DNA from: Arthrobacter endolithicus
GTDB taxonomy: Bacteria; Actinomycetota; Actinomycetes; Actinomycetales; Micrococcaceae
Reading direction: 5' to 3'
Assembly: GCF_026627425.1 (NCBI RefSeq)
Contig: NZ_JAPNLH010000002.1
Location: forward strand, 62,001-126,000
Length of the DNA: 64,000 nt
Shown here: piece by piece, positions 9,584 through 21,315 of the stretch
How positions within the stretch are numbered: position 1 is the stretch's first letter
How the letters are laid out: each line of letters begins with the position of its first letter
The notes under the pieces: generated by a model
The model's database searches: none
Told to the model about the DNA's origin: nothing
The model's input: only the letters and a program-made list of their open reading frames with translations
Made by a program: the position numbers and the translations under genes

Positions 9584-10651
9584 TTACCTATTCCGGGCGG
9601 CCAGTTCCCGATTGATTCTGGCCGCCCAGAACGGGCCTTCATAGAGAAACGCCGTATAGCCCTGCACCAGCGCGGCTCCGGCCTCCAACCGCTCCTGAAC
9701 ATCGGCCCCGGTCTCCACCCCGCCGACGGAAATCAAGGCAAGTCGCTCCCCCACCGTGGATTTCAGCCGCCTGAGTACTTCCAGGGAGCGCTGCTTCAGC
9801 GGAGCCCCGGACAGACCCCCGGCACCGCAGGCAGCAACTTGCTCCGCGGATGCCTTGAGGTCGGTGCGTCCGATCGTTGTATTGGTGCAGATTATGCCGT
9901 CCAGCGCCAGATCCAGCGCCAGCTGAGCTACGTCGTCGACGTCCTCATCCGAGAGGTCCGGGGCGATCTTGACCAGCAGTGGCACGTGACGGCCGGCGGA
10001 TTCATCGGCGGCCGCCCGGACGCCTGACAGCAGCGGGCGCAGGGAATCCACGTTTTGCAGCAGACGCAGGCCGGGAGTGTTTGGCGAGCTGACGTTAACG
10101 ACCAAATAGTCGGCCGACGGCGCCAACGCACGTGCGCTGATCAGGTAGTCGGCCAGCGCATCGGGGAGTTCGACGTTCTTCGTTTTGCCGATATTAACGC
10201 CGATCAGCGGCCGGAGAGCGCCATACCGCTGGACCAGCCGGGCTCTGGCGGCGGCCAGCCGCGGGGCGACGGCGGCGGCACCGGCATTATTGAAGCCCAT
10301 CCTGTTAATTACAGCGCGGTCCTCGACCAGACGAAACAGCCGAGGCTGTGGATTCCCGGGCTGCGCGGCGCCGGTTATGGTACCTACTTCGATGTGGCCA
10401 AAGCCCAGGTCCGCCAGCGCGTCGATGCCGAGCCCCTCTTTGTCGAATCCGGCCGCCAGTCCAAAGGGTGACGAAAAGCTCAGGCCCATTGCCGTTGTGC
10501 GCAGTGCCGCCGGGGGCCCGGTCAGTCGGCGCAACAGCGTCCCTGCCCCCGCAGAATGTGCGGCTTTGATGAGGGTAAACCCGATTCGGTGGGCGCGCTC
10601 GGCGTCCATCCATGAGAAGCAGACGCGGAAGAAGGTTGGATACAGGCGCAT
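9584..10651 (-). CDS. pyrD: Dihydroorotate dehydrogenase (quinone), class 2
   Basis: Oxidises dihydroorotate to orotate in pyrimidine synthesis, passing electrons to the membrane quinone pool through FMN. Class 2 is indicated by the amphipathic N-terminal helix ([20 protein letters not shown]) and by [11 protein letters not shown], which carries the class 2 catalytic serine. FMN-binding motifs [18 protein letters not shown] and [11 protein letters not shown] are present. The ATG at 10651 gives about 355 residues; an upstream TTG at 10687 would add 12 residues and seems unlikely. It is convergent with the aldo/keto reductase gene. Confidence 0.95.
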   Translation of the reverse strand: MRLYPTFFRVCFSWMDAERAHRIGFTLIKAAHSAGAGTLLRRLTGPPAALRTTAMGLSFSSPFGLAAGFDKEGLGIDALADLGFGHIEVGTITGAAQPGNPQPRLFRLVEDRAVINRMGFNNAGAAAVAPRLAAARARLVQRYGALRPLIGVNIGKTKNVELPDALADYLISARALAPSADYLVVNVSSPNTPGLRLLQNVDSLRPLLSGVRAAADESAGRHVPLLVKIAPDLSDEDVDDVAQLALDLALDGIICTNTTIGRTDLKASAEQVAACGAGGLSGAPLKQRSLEVLRRLKSTVGERLALISVGGVETGADVQERLEAGAALVQGYTAFLYEGPFWAARINRELAARNR

Positions 10652-10770
10652 GATTACCAGTTTCCCGTCTAACGGCGCCCGTGCCAAACCGGCGCCGTGC
10701 GTTCAGCGGTTTCCTTGCGCCCTTTTACCGGTTCGCACGGCCGATTCCCGGGTGAGGTAACGGCGGACGC

Positions 10771-10776
10771 TAGCAT
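10771..10776 (+). promoter_or_regulatory. -10 box of FAD dehydrogenase gene (leaderless type)
   Basis: TAGCAT lies six nucleotides before the ATG at 10783, with no ribosome site between them. Confidence 0.55.
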
Positions 10777-10782
10777 GGCCAG

Positions 10783-12528
10783 ATGAGCAGCAGCGAAGAC
10801 CCGGACGGTTTCGAAGCAGAGGTGGTGGTAATCGGCGCAGGACTGTCCGGGCTGGTCGCCGCCGCCGAAGCGTACAACGCCGGACGGTCGGTCCTAATAT
10901 TGGATCAGGAGCCCGAGGCTTCCTTGGGCGGCCAGGCGCATTGGTCCTTCGGCGGTATCTTCCTGGTGGACTCTCCGGAGCAGCGGCACCTGGGGGTGAA
11001 GGACACTGAAGAGCTGGCGCTGAGCGACTGGATGGGCTCGGCGGCCTTCGATCGAGCCGAAGACCATTGGCCGCGGGAATGGGCAAAGGCCTACGTTGCG
11101 TTCGCTGCCGGGGAAAAGCGCGATTGGTTGCATTCGCTGGGTGTGCGATTCTTTCCGCTGGTTCAATGGGCCGAACGCGGCGGCTACGACGCTCAGGGGC
11201 ACGGTAATACCGTCCCGAGGTTCCACGTTGTCTGGGGAACGGGGCCCGGTATTCTGCAGCCATTCCTCGCCAAACTCGCCGAGGGGGTCGACGTCGGCCT
11301 GGTCAGGTACGCGTTCAGGTACCGGGCGACGGAGCTGCTGATGGCGGACCAGGGGACCGGTGCGCCCGGTGCGGCCGGTGCTGCCGGTACGGCCGGTGCG
11401 CCCGGGACCCCGGAAGCCACGACGAATGGAGTGGTCGGGGTCCGCGGCGAAGTGCTGGAGCCCTCAGACGCCATGCGGGGCGCACCAAGCTCTCGGACCG
11501 TCGTCGGCACCTTTGCCCTCTCCGCCCGGGCCGTGATCGTGACCACAGGTGGAATCGGCGGCAATCACGGGCTGGTCCGCCGGCAGTGGCCCGGTGGCAA
11601 CGCGCCGGGCTATCTGCTCGCGGGCGTGCCGGCGTCGGTAAATGGAGAGTTTCAATTTGCGGTGGCGAAGGCGGGCGGATCGCTGATCAACACGGACCGG
11701 ATGTGGCATTATCCGGAGGGAATCCACAATTTTGAACCGGTATGGCCCAATCATGGCATCCGCATTTTGTCCGGCCCGTCTCCGCTGTGGCTTGATGCCA
11801 CCGGCAAGCGCTTGCCCGTGCCGCTGTTCCCAGGCTTCGATTCGCTAGGGGCGCTGCGCCACATCGTGGCCACGGGATACACGCACTCGTGGTTTGTTCT
11901 CAACCAGACGATCATCAACAAGGAATTTGCGCTCTCCGGTTCGGAGCAAAACCCTGACCTCACCGGCAAGGACCTGAAATTGCTCGCCAAACGGGCACTG
12001 CCGGGCTCCAACGGGCCGGTGCAAAGATTCCTGGACCACGGGATCGACTTCCTCCAGGCCGCAACGGCTGCGCAATTGGCTGCCAAAATGAACGCGCTGA
12101 CGGGTGCGGACTTGATCAATGGCGAAGCCCTGCATGACCTGATCGCTGCCCGGGACCTGCAGGTCCGCAGCGGGCTCGGCAAGGAGTCGCAGCTCAACGC
12201 GATTCGCGAGGCCCGCCGGTTCGCGACGGACAAGCTTATGCGTGTTGTCCCGCCGCACGAGATGCTGGCCCCTGAACACGGCCCGCTGATTGCCGTCCGG
12301 CTTTCCGTCCTGACACGCAAAAGCCTCGGCGGGATCCAGACAGATCTGCAGTCCCGCGTCCTTGCTGCCGATGGGACCCCCATCGCCGGGCTCTTTGCCG
12401 CGGGCGAAGCCGCCGGTTTCGGGGGCGGCGGGGTGCACGGTTCCCGGGCCCTGGAAGGGACCTTCCTGGGTGGCTGCCTGTTTTCCGGACGCAGCGCCGG
12501 ACGTGCCGCAGCAGCCGGAATCCACTGA
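10783..12528 (+). CDS. FAD-binding dehydrogenase (fumarate reductase/KsdD-like flavoprotein)
   Basis: 581 residues. The N-terminal dinucleotide-binding motif GAGLSGLVAAAEA (about 18-30) and the E/D-rich end of the next strand mark the FAD fold. The C-terminal FAD motif GEAAGFGGGGVHGSRALEGTFLGG-type segment (split here as GEAAGFGGGGVHG and SRALEGTFLGG) is near residues 540-565. The sequence resembles the actinobacterial putative FAD-binding dehydrogenase family (Rv0785-like), whose substrate is not established. A Gly/Ala/Pro repeat of about 25 residues near 190-215 looks like a lineage-specific insertion. A TAGCAT box six nucleotides upstream suggests leaderless expression. Confidence 0.85.
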   Translation: MSSSEDPDGFEAEVVVIGAGLSGLVAAAEAYNAGRSVLILDQEPEASLGGQAHWSFGGIFLVDSPEQRHLGVKDTEELALSDWMGSAAFDRAEDHWPREWAKAYVAFAAGEKRDWLHSLGVRFFPLVQWAERGGYDAQGHGNTVPRFHVVWGTGPGILQPFLAKLAEGVDVGLVRYAFRYRATELLMADQGTGAPGAAGAAGTAGAPGTPEATTNGVVGVRGEVLEPSDAMRGAPSSRTVVGTFALSARAVIVTTGGIGGNHGLVRRQWPGGNAPGYLLAGVPASVNGEFQFAVAKAGGSLINTDRMWHYPEGIHNFEPVWPNHGIRILSGPSPLWLDATGKRLPVPLFPGFDSLGALRHIVATGYTHSWFVLNQTIINKEFALSGSEQNPDLTGKDLKLLAKRALPGSNGPVQRFLDHGIDFLQAATAAQLAAKMNALTGADLINGEALHDLIAARDLQVRSGLGKESQLNAIREARRFATDKLMRVVPPHEMLAPEHGPLIAVRLSVLTRKSLGGIQTDLQSRVLAADGTPIAGLFAAGEAAGFGGGGVHGSRALEGTFLGGCLFSGRSAGRAAAAGIH

Positions 12529-12588
12529 GCTGTGATTCGGCTGCACAAGCCGGCATGCGCCGGGTGCGCGGCTGGCTGCTTGCCGGAC

Positions 12589-12617
12589 GGCGGCGGCCGG
12601 CCGAACCGGGCGCCGCC
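12589..12617 (+). terminator. Probable terminator after FAD dehydrogenase gene
   Basis: GGCGGC pairs with GCCGCC across a GC-rich loop and is followed by TTTGTT. It lies 60 nt after the stop codon and runs up to the end of the convergent uppS gene. Confidence 0.45.
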
Positions 12618-12621
12618 TTTG

Positions 12622-13467
12622 TTACCCCTGCGCCGCGTCCACCGCCGCACCATAACGGCGGTCCCGGCGGGCATATTCATCGACGGCTTCCCAGAGGGTG
12701 CGCCTGTCCACATCTGGCCAGAGCTTGTCCATGAAGACGAACTCGGCATAGGCGGACTGCCACAGCAGGAAGTTGGAGAGCCGCTGCTCGCCGCTGGAAC
12801 GCAGGAACAAGTCGACGTCGGGAACATCGGGGGTATACATGAAGCGCTGAATCGTCTTTTCACTAACTGACCGGGGGCTGAGCTTCCCGGCCGCGACCTG
12901 CTCGGCGATGGCGGTCACCGCGTCCACGATCTCGGCGCGTCCGCCATAGTTAACGCACATGGTCAGCGTCACGGTGTCGTTGTCGCGTGTCTGTTCCTCG
13001 GCCAGTTCAAGTTCGCGGATGACCGAGCCCCACAGTCTCGGTTTACGGCCGGCCCAGCGGACCCGGACGCCCCACGCATCCAACTGGTCCCGCTGGCGGC
13101 GTAGCACGTCCTTATTGAATCCCATCAGGAACCGGACTTCCTCCGGGGAACGCTTCCAGTTTTCCGTGGAGAAGGCATAGACACTGACGTACTTTATGCC
13201 CATCTCGATCGCTCCGGCCATGACATCCAGCAGGGCCGGTTCCCCTGCCTTATGCCCTTCGATCCGCGGCAGGCCCCGCTGGTTGGCCCAGCGTCCGTTG
13301 CCGTCCATGACGATTGCGACATGCACCGGAACCAGTTCGGCGGGTATCTCGGGCATCCGCGCGCCCGTGGGATGCGGCCAGGGCGCGGTGACCGCAGGCT
13401 TGACCGCGCTGCGCGTAGTGGACGTGCTTCGCCGGCCGGGCAGGCCGCGGGGGAAGGACTGGGCCAA
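12622..13467 (-). CDS. uppS: Undecaprenyl diphosphate synthase (cis-prenyltransferase)
   Basis: Makes the C55 (or related) polyprenyl diphosphate carrier for cell-wall precursors. Diagnostic motifs are IVMDGNGRW (catalytic Asp and the P-loop region), [11 protein letters not shown], and the C-terminal [22 protein letters not shown]. The reading frame is open far upstream inside recO. The TTG at 13467, with GGAG about 11 nt upstream, gives 281 residues and starts 3 nt after recO. The ATG at 13356 would give 244 residues but lacks a clear ribosome site. Identity is certain; the start is not. It is last of leuA-recO-uppS. Confidence 0.93.
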   Translation of the reverse strand: MAQSFPRGLPGRRSTSTTRSAVKPAVTAPWPHPTGARMPEIPAELVPVHVAIVMDGNGRWANQRGLPRIEGHKAGEPALLDVMAGAIEMGIKYVSVYAFSTENWKRSPEEVRFLMGFNKDVLRRQRDQLDAWGVRVRWAGRKPRLWGSVIRELELAEEQTRDNDTVTLTMCVNYGGRAEIVDAVTAIAEQVAAGKLSPRSVSEKTIQRFMYTPDVPDVDLFLRSSGEQRLSNFLLWQSAYAEFVFMDKLWPDVDRRTLWEAVDEYARRDRRYGAAVDAAQG

Positions 13468-13469
13468 GA

Positions 13470-14222
13470 CTAAGCACGCTCCAGATGTTTCAGGGAGCGT
13501 ACCGTACGCTCCAGATGCCATTGCAAATACACAGCCACAAGTCCGGCAGCTTCCCGACGGTGCTGCGGCGCAGAAACATCCGCGGCAGCCCACTGGCCGG
13601 ACAGCAAGGCGGCCAATAAATTCATCGTCTCCGCCGCGGGCGACGGTGAGCCTGGCGGCCGGCACTGATGACAGACAGCACCGCCCAGGGCAGCGGAAAA
13701 GGCGCTGTGCGGGCCGGCAGCACCGCAGCGAGCGCAATCGGTGAAACTCGGGGCCCAGCCGCCGGTTGCCAGCGCGCGCAAAAGATAGGAATCGAGAATC
13801 AGCCCGGGAGCGTGATCGCCCCGACTCAGCGACGCCAGCGCGCCGACCAGCAGTAGATACTGGGCCGTCGCGGCCTCTCCGTCCACATCCGTGATGCGCT
13901 CCGCGGTCTCCGTCATCACCGCCGCCACCGTGTAACGGTCATAATCGGCGGCGATTTTTCCACCATAAGCTCCCTTGGAAACGGCCTGGGTCACAATGTC
14001 CAGACTGCGGCCCGAAACCAGCTGCAAATCTGCGACCATGAATGGCTCCAGCCGGGCGCCGAATTTGCTGCTCGTCCGCCGGACACCCTTGGCGACTGCC
14101 CGAATCTGGCCGTGGTTACGGGTCAGCAGCGTAATGATGCGGTCCGCTTCCCCAAGTTTGTGCGTCCGGAGTACGACGGCGTCGTCACGGTAGGTGCGCG
14201 CGGCGAAAGAGTTTCTGGACAC
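13470..14222 (-). CDS. recO: DNA repair protein RecO
   Basis: Recombination mediator of the RecFOR pathway, which loads RecA on gapped DNA. The 250-residue product has an N-terminal OB fold ([20 protein letters not shown]), a helical middle, and a zinc site CARCG...CHQC near residues 157-182. Starts at GTG. It lies between leuA (134 nt upstream) and uppS (almost abutting), the usual actinobacterial order. Confidence 0.94.
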   Translation of the reverse strand: MSRNSFAARTYRDDAVVLRTHKLGEADRIITLLTRNHGQIRAVAKGVRRTSSKFGARLEPFMVADLQLVSGRSLDIVTQAVSKGAYGGKIAADYDRYTVAAVMTETAERITDVDGEAATAQYLLLVGALASLSRGDHAPGLILDSYLLRALATGGWAPSFTDCARCGAAGPHSAFSAALGGAVCHQCRPPGSPSPAAETMNLLAALLSGQWAAADVSAPQHRREAAGLVAVYLQWHLERTVRSLKHLERA

Positions 14223-14356
14223 CCGTCCATTGTCGCACCGGAGGCGCGTGAGGGCGCGCAGGCGGGGCCGGTCTGCTGGATTGGCAACCAGCCGGAACAG
14301 CCGCGGCCCACTGTCCCTGCCGTCGTCGCCGTCCGCAGACTACACGTCGGCCCTAA

Positions 14357-16231
<1,875 letters not shown>

Positions 16232-16236
16232 CTAGG

Positions 16237-16293
16237 TCAACGGGTATTTGGCCTCGCCGCGGCAACTAAGAAGGAGCATTCCAGTGCGCACAT
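16237..16293 (-). CDS. Short upstream ORF in leuA leader (18 residues)
   Basis: ATG with AGGG five nucleotides upstream opens an 18-codon frame (MCALECSFLVAAARPNTR) ending at TGA ten nucleotides before the leader stem. It contains two leucine codons. One is TTA, which is rare in this high-GC genome and could sense charged leucyl-tRNA. Two cysteine codons are also present. The position, immediately before alternative RNA structures and a leucine biosynthetic gene, makes a leader peptide plausible but unproven. Confidence 0.4.
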   Translation of the reverse strand: MCALECSFLVAAARPNTR

Positions 16294-16431
16294 TTTCACC
16301 CTAACACGCGGCGTGGGATGATGGTGAACCAGCTCTTCCGCCTCCGTGAGGACAATATTTTTTCCTTTTTGGACGACGATGTCTGTCGTTACCAATGGGT
16401 GCGGAAATCCATTACGGAAGGCAGACAACGG

Positions 16432-18537
16432 ATGACAACTCCCTTTACGCAGCAGGCCGAAACGACTGCCGTGGGTGCACAACCAGCAGCACAGCCCGGA
16501 GCACAACAACCAGCAGCGCACGCCGCAGACAGCCGCACAAGCAGCCGCAGCGGTATCAGGTCCGACAACGGGGATCCATCGGTGCGTCCGCAGGATGACC
16601 TCTACCGCCGGGTCAACGGTCATTGGCTTGACCGCGAGATCATCCCAGCGGATCGTGCCCTGACCGGGTCCTTCGTGACCCTCCGTGACGAGGCGGAAGC
16701 GGCCGTACGGATCATAATCGAACAAGCGGCGGGGCGCGCAGGGCATAACCGCGACACCGCGGCTGCACCAGCGGGAGCCTCGGAGGCCGCGGAAGCGTCC
16801 GTGGAAGCCAAGATCGGTGATCTTTACACCAGCTTCATGGACGAGGCCGGCATTGAGTCCGCCGGAGCCGCTCCCCTGGCACAGCGGCTGGCCGCAATCT
16901 TCGCCAGCGACGACATCGAATCCTTGGTCCGCACGATGGGCATGCTGGACCGCGTCGGCAACGACGGACTGTTTGGCGGCTACGTGAACAATGATGCCGG
17001 CGACCCGCAGCGGTGCCTGTTGCATCTGTATCAGGGCGGCCTCGGCCTGCCGGATGAGTCGTACTACCGAGAGGACCAATTCGCACCGATCCGTAACGCC
17101 TACGTTGCCTACGTCTCGACCATGTTCACGCTGGCGGGTATTCCGGACGCAGCTGCCGCCGCCGGAAGAGTCATGTCGCTGGAGACGGACATCGCCGCCG
17201 TGCATTGGGATAACGTAACCATGCGGGACCCGCAAAAGACCTACAACCTGAAAACCCGCGAAGAGGCACTCGCTTTATTTCCCTTGCTGGCCCAGTGGTT
17301 CGAGGGCATGGCGCTGCCCGCAGGCAAGTCCGTCGAGCTGGTAGTGGCCACGCCCGAATTCTTCACTGGGGCCGCGCAGCTGCTCACACACAAGCCCCTG
17401 GGCGACTGGCAGGAATGGCTGGCCCTGCGGATAATTTCCGGCGCGGCGTCCTACCTTTCCAGCGACTTTGTCGACGCGGACTTCGCGTTTTACGGCACCA
17501 CGCTCAGTGGCACGGAGGAGATCAAGGAGCGCTGGAAGCGCGGTGTCGCCTTAGTGCAGGGATCCCTCGGCGAGGCCGTCGGCCAGATCTATGTGGGGCG
17601 GCACTTCCCCCAAAGCCACAAGGTCCGGATGGAGCTTCTGGTCGCCAACCTGATCGAGGCCTACCGGCAAAGCATCTCGGCGTTGACCTGGATGAGCGCG
17701 GACACCATTGAGCGCGCGCTGCAAAAACTGACGGCTTTCACCCCCAAGATCGGCTACCCGGACAAATGGCGCGATTATTCCTCCCTTGTCATTGACGCCG
17801 GGGATCTGACCGGGAATCTCGAGCGAAGCCACCAATTTGAGCTCGAACGCCAACTGGCGAAAATCGGCGCACCGATCGACCGCGGCGAATGGCTGATGAC
17901 CCCGCAGACGGTCAATGCCTATTACAACCCGACGATGAACGAGGTGGTGTTCCCCGCGGCTATTTTGCAGCCGCCGTTCTTCGACGCAGACGCCGACGAC
18001 GCCGCTAACTACGGTGGGATCGGCGCCGTGATCGGCCACGAGATTGGTCATGGTTTCGATGACAAGGGCTCTCAATTCGACGGCACGGGCGCGTTACGCA
18101 ATTGGTGGACTGAGGCCGATCGAACGGCGTTTGACCAGCTCACTGCCAAGTTGGTGGAACAGTACAACGTCCTGAGTCCGGAAGCGGCGCCGGGACACTT
18201 TGTCAACGGCGAATTGACCCTGGGCGAGAACATCGGTGATTTGGGCGGTCTGACCATCGGATACCAGGCCTATCTGCTCAGCCGCGATGGCCAGGAGCCA
18301 CCGATCATCGACGGTTTGACGGGGGCCCAGCGGTTCTTCTTCTCCTGGGCCGAATGCTGGCGCAGCAAAATCAGGGCTGAAGAGGCTTTGCGCAGGCTCA
18401 CCGTGGATCCACACTCCCCCGCGGAACTCCGCTGCAACGCCGTCGTGCGTAATCTCGATGCCTTCCACGACGCGTTCGGTGTCGGCGCTTCTGACGGACT
18501 GTGGCTGGATCCCGCGGATCGGGTGCGTATCTGGTAG
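16432..18537 (+). CDS. M13 family zinc metallopeptidase (neprilysin/PepO type)
   Basis: 701 residues. The N-terminal M13_N domain begins after a low-complexity Ala/Gln/Ser stretch of about 45 residues. The zinc site HEIGH is near 540, followed by ENIGDLGG with the third ligand Glu; the substrate-binding NAYYNPTMNE motif is near 500. There is no signal peptide or membrane anchor, so a cytoplasmic oligopeptidase is likely. The frame extends upstream to 16318, but the ATG at 16432 with GGAAGG upstream fits the family N terminus. It is divergent from leuA. Confidence 0.93.
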   Translation: MTTPFTQQAETTAVGAQPAAQPGAQQPAAHAADSRTSSRSGIRSDNGDPSVRPQDDLYRRVNGHWLDREIIPADRALTGSFVTLRDEAEAAVRIIIEQAAGRAGHNRDTAAAPAGASEAAEASVEAKIGDLYTSFMDEAGIESAGAAPLAQRLAAIFASDDIESLVRTMGMLDRVGNDGLFGGYVNNDAGDPQRCLLHLYQGGLGLPDESYYREDQFAPIRNAYVAYVSTMFTLAGIPDAAAAAGRVMSLETDIAAVHWDNVTMRDPQKTYNLKTREEALALFPLLAQWFEGMALPAGKSVELVVATPEFFTGAAQLLTHKPLGDWQEWLALRIISGAASYLSSDFVDADFAFYGTTLSGTEEIKERWKRGVALVQGSLGEAVGQIYVGRHFPQSHKVRMELLVANLIEAYRQSISALTWMSADTIERALQKLTAFTPKIGYPDKWRDYSSLVIDAGDLTGNLERSHQFELERQLAKIGAPIDRGEWLMTPQTVNAYYNPTMNEVVFPAAILQPPFFDADADDAANYGGIGAVIGHEIGHGFDDKGSQFDGTGALRNWWTEADRTAFDQLTAKLVEQYNVLSPEAAPGHFVNGELTLGENIGDLGGLTIGYQAYLLSRDGQEPPIIDGLTGAQRFFFSWAECWRSKIRAEEALRRLTVDPHSPAELRCNAVVRNLDAFHDAFGVGASDGLWLDPADRVRIW

Positions 18538-18591
18538 CCCTGCCGATCCAGCAACCATGCGCGTGGCACCAACCCCGCCGCACCCGTTGCA

Positions 18592-18629
18592 GACAAGGCC
18601 CCCCCCCCGCTTCAGCAGGGGTCCTTGTC
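18592..18629. terminator. Bidirectional terminator between M13 peptidase and LCP genes
   Basis: GACAAGG plus four C pairs with GGGG-T-CCTTGTC, a stem of about eleven pairs, between two convergent genes. The left arm runs into a run of ten C, which is a likely site for length variation or sequencing error. Confidence 0.7.
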
Positions 18630-18661
18630 GTTGGCGGGCGCGGCCGTCGCGGAAATGTCTG

Positions 18662-20251
18662 CTAGTTCGGCGGGTACATGTCCGGATTGACCGTTAGGCA
18701 CTTTCCTGACTGGTCCGCGGTGCTGGCCACAATATTAGGCGGCAGCACGGTCTTGCCGAAGGTGGTTCCAGAGGCGAAGTCCGTGCCGATGTTCAGCCGG
18801 ACGCCGTTGATGCCCGTTGATGCCACCAGGGCGCTGGCGGGGATCCCGAAGAGTGCCGCGACGTCAGTGGCGACATCCTGGAACCCCTCCCCGTAGCCGA
18901 TGGTCGTCGTGGCAGTCGTGCTTGCCGGGGTCTGCAGAAGATCCGTGTATCCGGCTCCCTGCAGTGCGGCGGCCAACTCCGTGGTGCGGTCGGGGATTCC
19001 GGTCGCGTTGACAACAGTGATCGGCTGGATGCTTCTGTCATAGGCAGCCGCCGACGGCGCAGCTACAGTTGGTGCCTGCGCCGCCGCTGAAGGCGGTGCC
19101 GGTGCGGGCGGTGCCGGCGGACTGGTCGAGGCGCCAGCGGTTGAACCGCCGGTCAGGTCCGTGCCGTTGTGCAGCGCGGTGAAGAGATCATTGGCCGCCG
19201 GCTGGGAGAGGACATTGCGATTCGGGTCCGCTGGGAAAGGCACCCAGGGGGCCGTAATGAACGCAACTTTCGCCAGATCGACGTTCTTTAGCCGATTGGC
19301 GATTGCCACCATGGCGGGTATGTTGGCCAGGCCGCTGTCAATCGTCAGGTTTTTGGTAATCGCGTCCGCAATGTTGTAAACCTTGGGCAGATCGGAAAGG
19401 GTTTTATCGCTCTTAACCTTGCGGATCATGGAGCCAAGGAAATACTGCTGGGCCTGAATCCGCGCGATGTCGCTCGCATCACCGAAGGAATGTCTGGTCC
19501 GAAGGAAGGCGAGTGCTTGTTCGCCCTGCACCAGGCTCTTCCCTGCCGGGAGCACCAGCCCGGAACCGTTCACGTCGTTCACCGAGTGGTCGACGCAGAC
19601 TTCGACGCCGCCGATCACGTTGGACAAATCCTTGACCGCGGTGAAGTCGGCCAGCATGAAGTGGTCAATGTTCAGGCCGGTGAGCTGGTTAATCGCCGCC
19701 ACAGTACAGCCGGGGCCGCCGTTGTTCAGCGCGGTGTTCAGCTGTCCCAGCGCCTGCGCCGGATACGTCTGACCGCTCTTGGGGTCCTTGCACGCAGGAA
19801 GGGGCACCATCAGGTCACGGGGAAAACTGACAACACTGACTTGTTTGTTGTCCTTGGAGATGTTCATCAACATCATCACATCCGAGTGGCCTTCACCCGA
19901 GGCGTCGGCCGAGGTCCCGTAGGCGCCGTTGGCGCCGTCGCGTGTGTCGCTACCCAGGATGAGGATCTGCAGATCGTCTTTGCTGTTATCCACTCCGGCC
20001 TTGGTGCTGGCACCATCGGCCAGGTTCAGCTCGCCCACCTGGACGTTGCTCTGCAATCGCATCACCATGAAGCCGCCGACGGCTACGGCTCCGACCACCA
20101 CGAAGGCAACCGCTGCGGCAGTGATTTTCAGCCAGAGCGCGGTACGCCGCCGCGCACGGAAGTGCCGGCCGGTGCTGGCCGGCGCTGCTTCGGCACGGGA
20201 ACTACCCTGATGCCCGGCATCAGCACCCGGACGGGTACGACGTCGCGCCAT
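18662..20251 (-). CDS. LytR-CpsA-Psr (LCP) family cell-wall glycopolymer ligase
   Basis: Membrane-anchored phosphotransferase that attaches secondary polymers to peptidoglycan. 529 residues: a basic N-terminal region, one membrane helix near 45-67, then the LCP domain with ILGSDTRDG, SVVSFPRDLMVPLP and the arginine motif FLRTRHSFGDASDIARIQAQ. An Ala/Pro linker (about 385-415) joins a C-terminal LytR_C domain. The ATG has GGAAGG upstream. No neighbouring glycopolymer genes are present, so its polymer (arabinogalactan or teichoic-like) is unknown. Confidence 0.93.
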   Translation of the reverse strand: MARRRTRPGADAGHQGSSRAEAAPASTGRHFRARRRTALWLKITAAAVAFVVVGAVAVGGFMVMRLQSNVQVGELNLADGASTKAGVDNSKDDLQILILGSDTRDGANGAYGTSADASGEGHSDVMMLMNISKDNKQVSVVSFPRDLMVPLPACKDPKSGQTYPAQALGQLNTALNNGGPGCTVAAINQLTGLNIDHFMLADFTAVKDLSNVIGGVEVCVDHSVNDVNGSGLVLPAGKSLVQGEQALAFLRTRHSFGDASDIARIQAQQYFLGSMIRKVKSDKTLSDLPKVYNIADAITKNLTIDSGLANIPAMVAIANRLKNVDLAKVAFITAPWVPFPADPNRNVLSQPAANDLFTALHNGTDLTGGSTAGASTSPPAPPAPAPPSAAAQAPTVAAPSAAAYDRSIQPITVVNATGIPDRTTELAAALQGAGYTDLLQTPASTTATTTIGYGEGFQDVATDVAALFGIPASALVASTGINGVRLNIGTDFASGTTFGKTVLPPNIVASTADQSGKCLTVNPDMYPPN

Positions 20252-20346
20252 TGAAAAACCTTCCGTAGACGATAAATACCTCAGCTAAGTGTAGGGGCAC
20301 CGAGCTGGGCGTAACCTTTGCCCGGCCTGTACCCTGCCCGAGTGCG

Positions 20347-21315
20347 CTAGAAGCCGAGCTTGACGAGCTGTTTTGGATCGCGCTGCCAGTCCTTGGCCAC
20401 CTTGACATGCAGGTCCAGATAGATGCGCGTTCCGAGCAGCGCTTCGATGCCTTTGCGTGCCGCGCTGCCGACCTCCTGAAGCCGCGATCCCGCCCGACCG
20501 ATGATGATTGCCTTCTGTGAGGGACGCTCCACATAGAGGTTCACGCGCACATCCAGGAACTGGTTGTCCTCTGCCCTGCCTTCGCGCGGAATAATTTCCT
20601 CCACGACGACAGCCAGGGAGTGCGGAAGTTCGTCGCGGACGCCTTCCAGCGCTGCCTCGCGGACAAGTTCGGCCACCATGACGGCCACCGGCTCGTCGGT
20701 GAGCTCACCATCGGGGTACAGCGGCGGCGACGGCGGCATGAACCCGGCCAGCACGGTGGAGACGGTCTCCACCTGGAAGCCGTCCGCAGCGGATACCGGA
20801 ATGATGTCCGCCCAGCCGTCAGCGCCGAGCACCTCCCGGCCCAACTGCGCCACGGCCAGCAGTTGTTCGGTCAGCGCCTGCCGGTCCACCAGGTCCGTTT
20901 TGGTGACAAGGGCGACTATTGGCTTATTCCCGACATTGGCCAGCTGCTTGGCAATGAATCGGTCTCCGGGACCGATCTTTTCGTTGGCCGGAAGGCAGAA
21001 ACCTATCGCGTCCACCTCGGAGAGGGTCGCGGCCACCAGATCGTTCAGCCGCTGGCCCAGCAGGGTCCGAGGACGGTGCAGCCCAGGGGTGTCCACCAGG
21101 ATCAACTGGAAGTCCTCCCGGTGCACGATGCCACGAATGGTATGCCGGGTTGTCTGCGGTTTGGCGGATGTGATGGCCACCTTCTGCCCTACCAGGGCGT
21201 TGGTCAGGGTGGACTTTCCCGCGTTCGGGCGCCCTGCCAGGACAGCGAAGCCGGCACGGAAACCGCCGTACTGGTCATCGCTACCCTGCTGGCTCTTTTT
21301 CTTAGACTTCGTCAT
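20347..21315 (-). CDS. era: GTPase Era
   Basis: Ribosome-assembly GTPase that binds 16S rRNA near its 3' end. 322 residues. G motifs are GRPNAGKST (about 30-38), DTPGLHRP and TKTD. The C-terminal KH domain shows IIIGRAGSRLQEVGSAAR. The start overlaps the stop of the CBS-domain gene by four bases, so it is translationally coupled as the last gene of phoH-ybeY-CBS protein-era. Confidence 0.97.
   Translation of the reverse strand: MTKSKKKSQQGSDDQYGGFRAGFAVLAGRPNAGKSTLTNALVGQKVAITSAKPQTTRHTIRGIVHREDFQLILVDTPGLHRPRTLLGQRLNDLVAATLSEVDAIGFCLPANEKIGPGDRFIAKQLANVGNKPIVALVTKTDLVDRQALTEQLLAVAQLGREVLGADGWADIIPVSAADGFQVETVSTVLAGFMPPSPPLYPDGELTDEPVAVMVAELVREAALEGVRDELPHSLAVVVEEIIPREGRAEDNQFLDVRVNLYVERPSQKAIIIGRAGSRLQEVGSAARKGIEALLGTRIYLDLHVKVAKDWQRDPKQLVKLGF

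Noticed and set aside
13468-13737. N-terminal extension of uppS through recO
   Set aside because: The extra 90 residues are Cys/Arg-rich and overlap the conserved recO C terminus in another frame.
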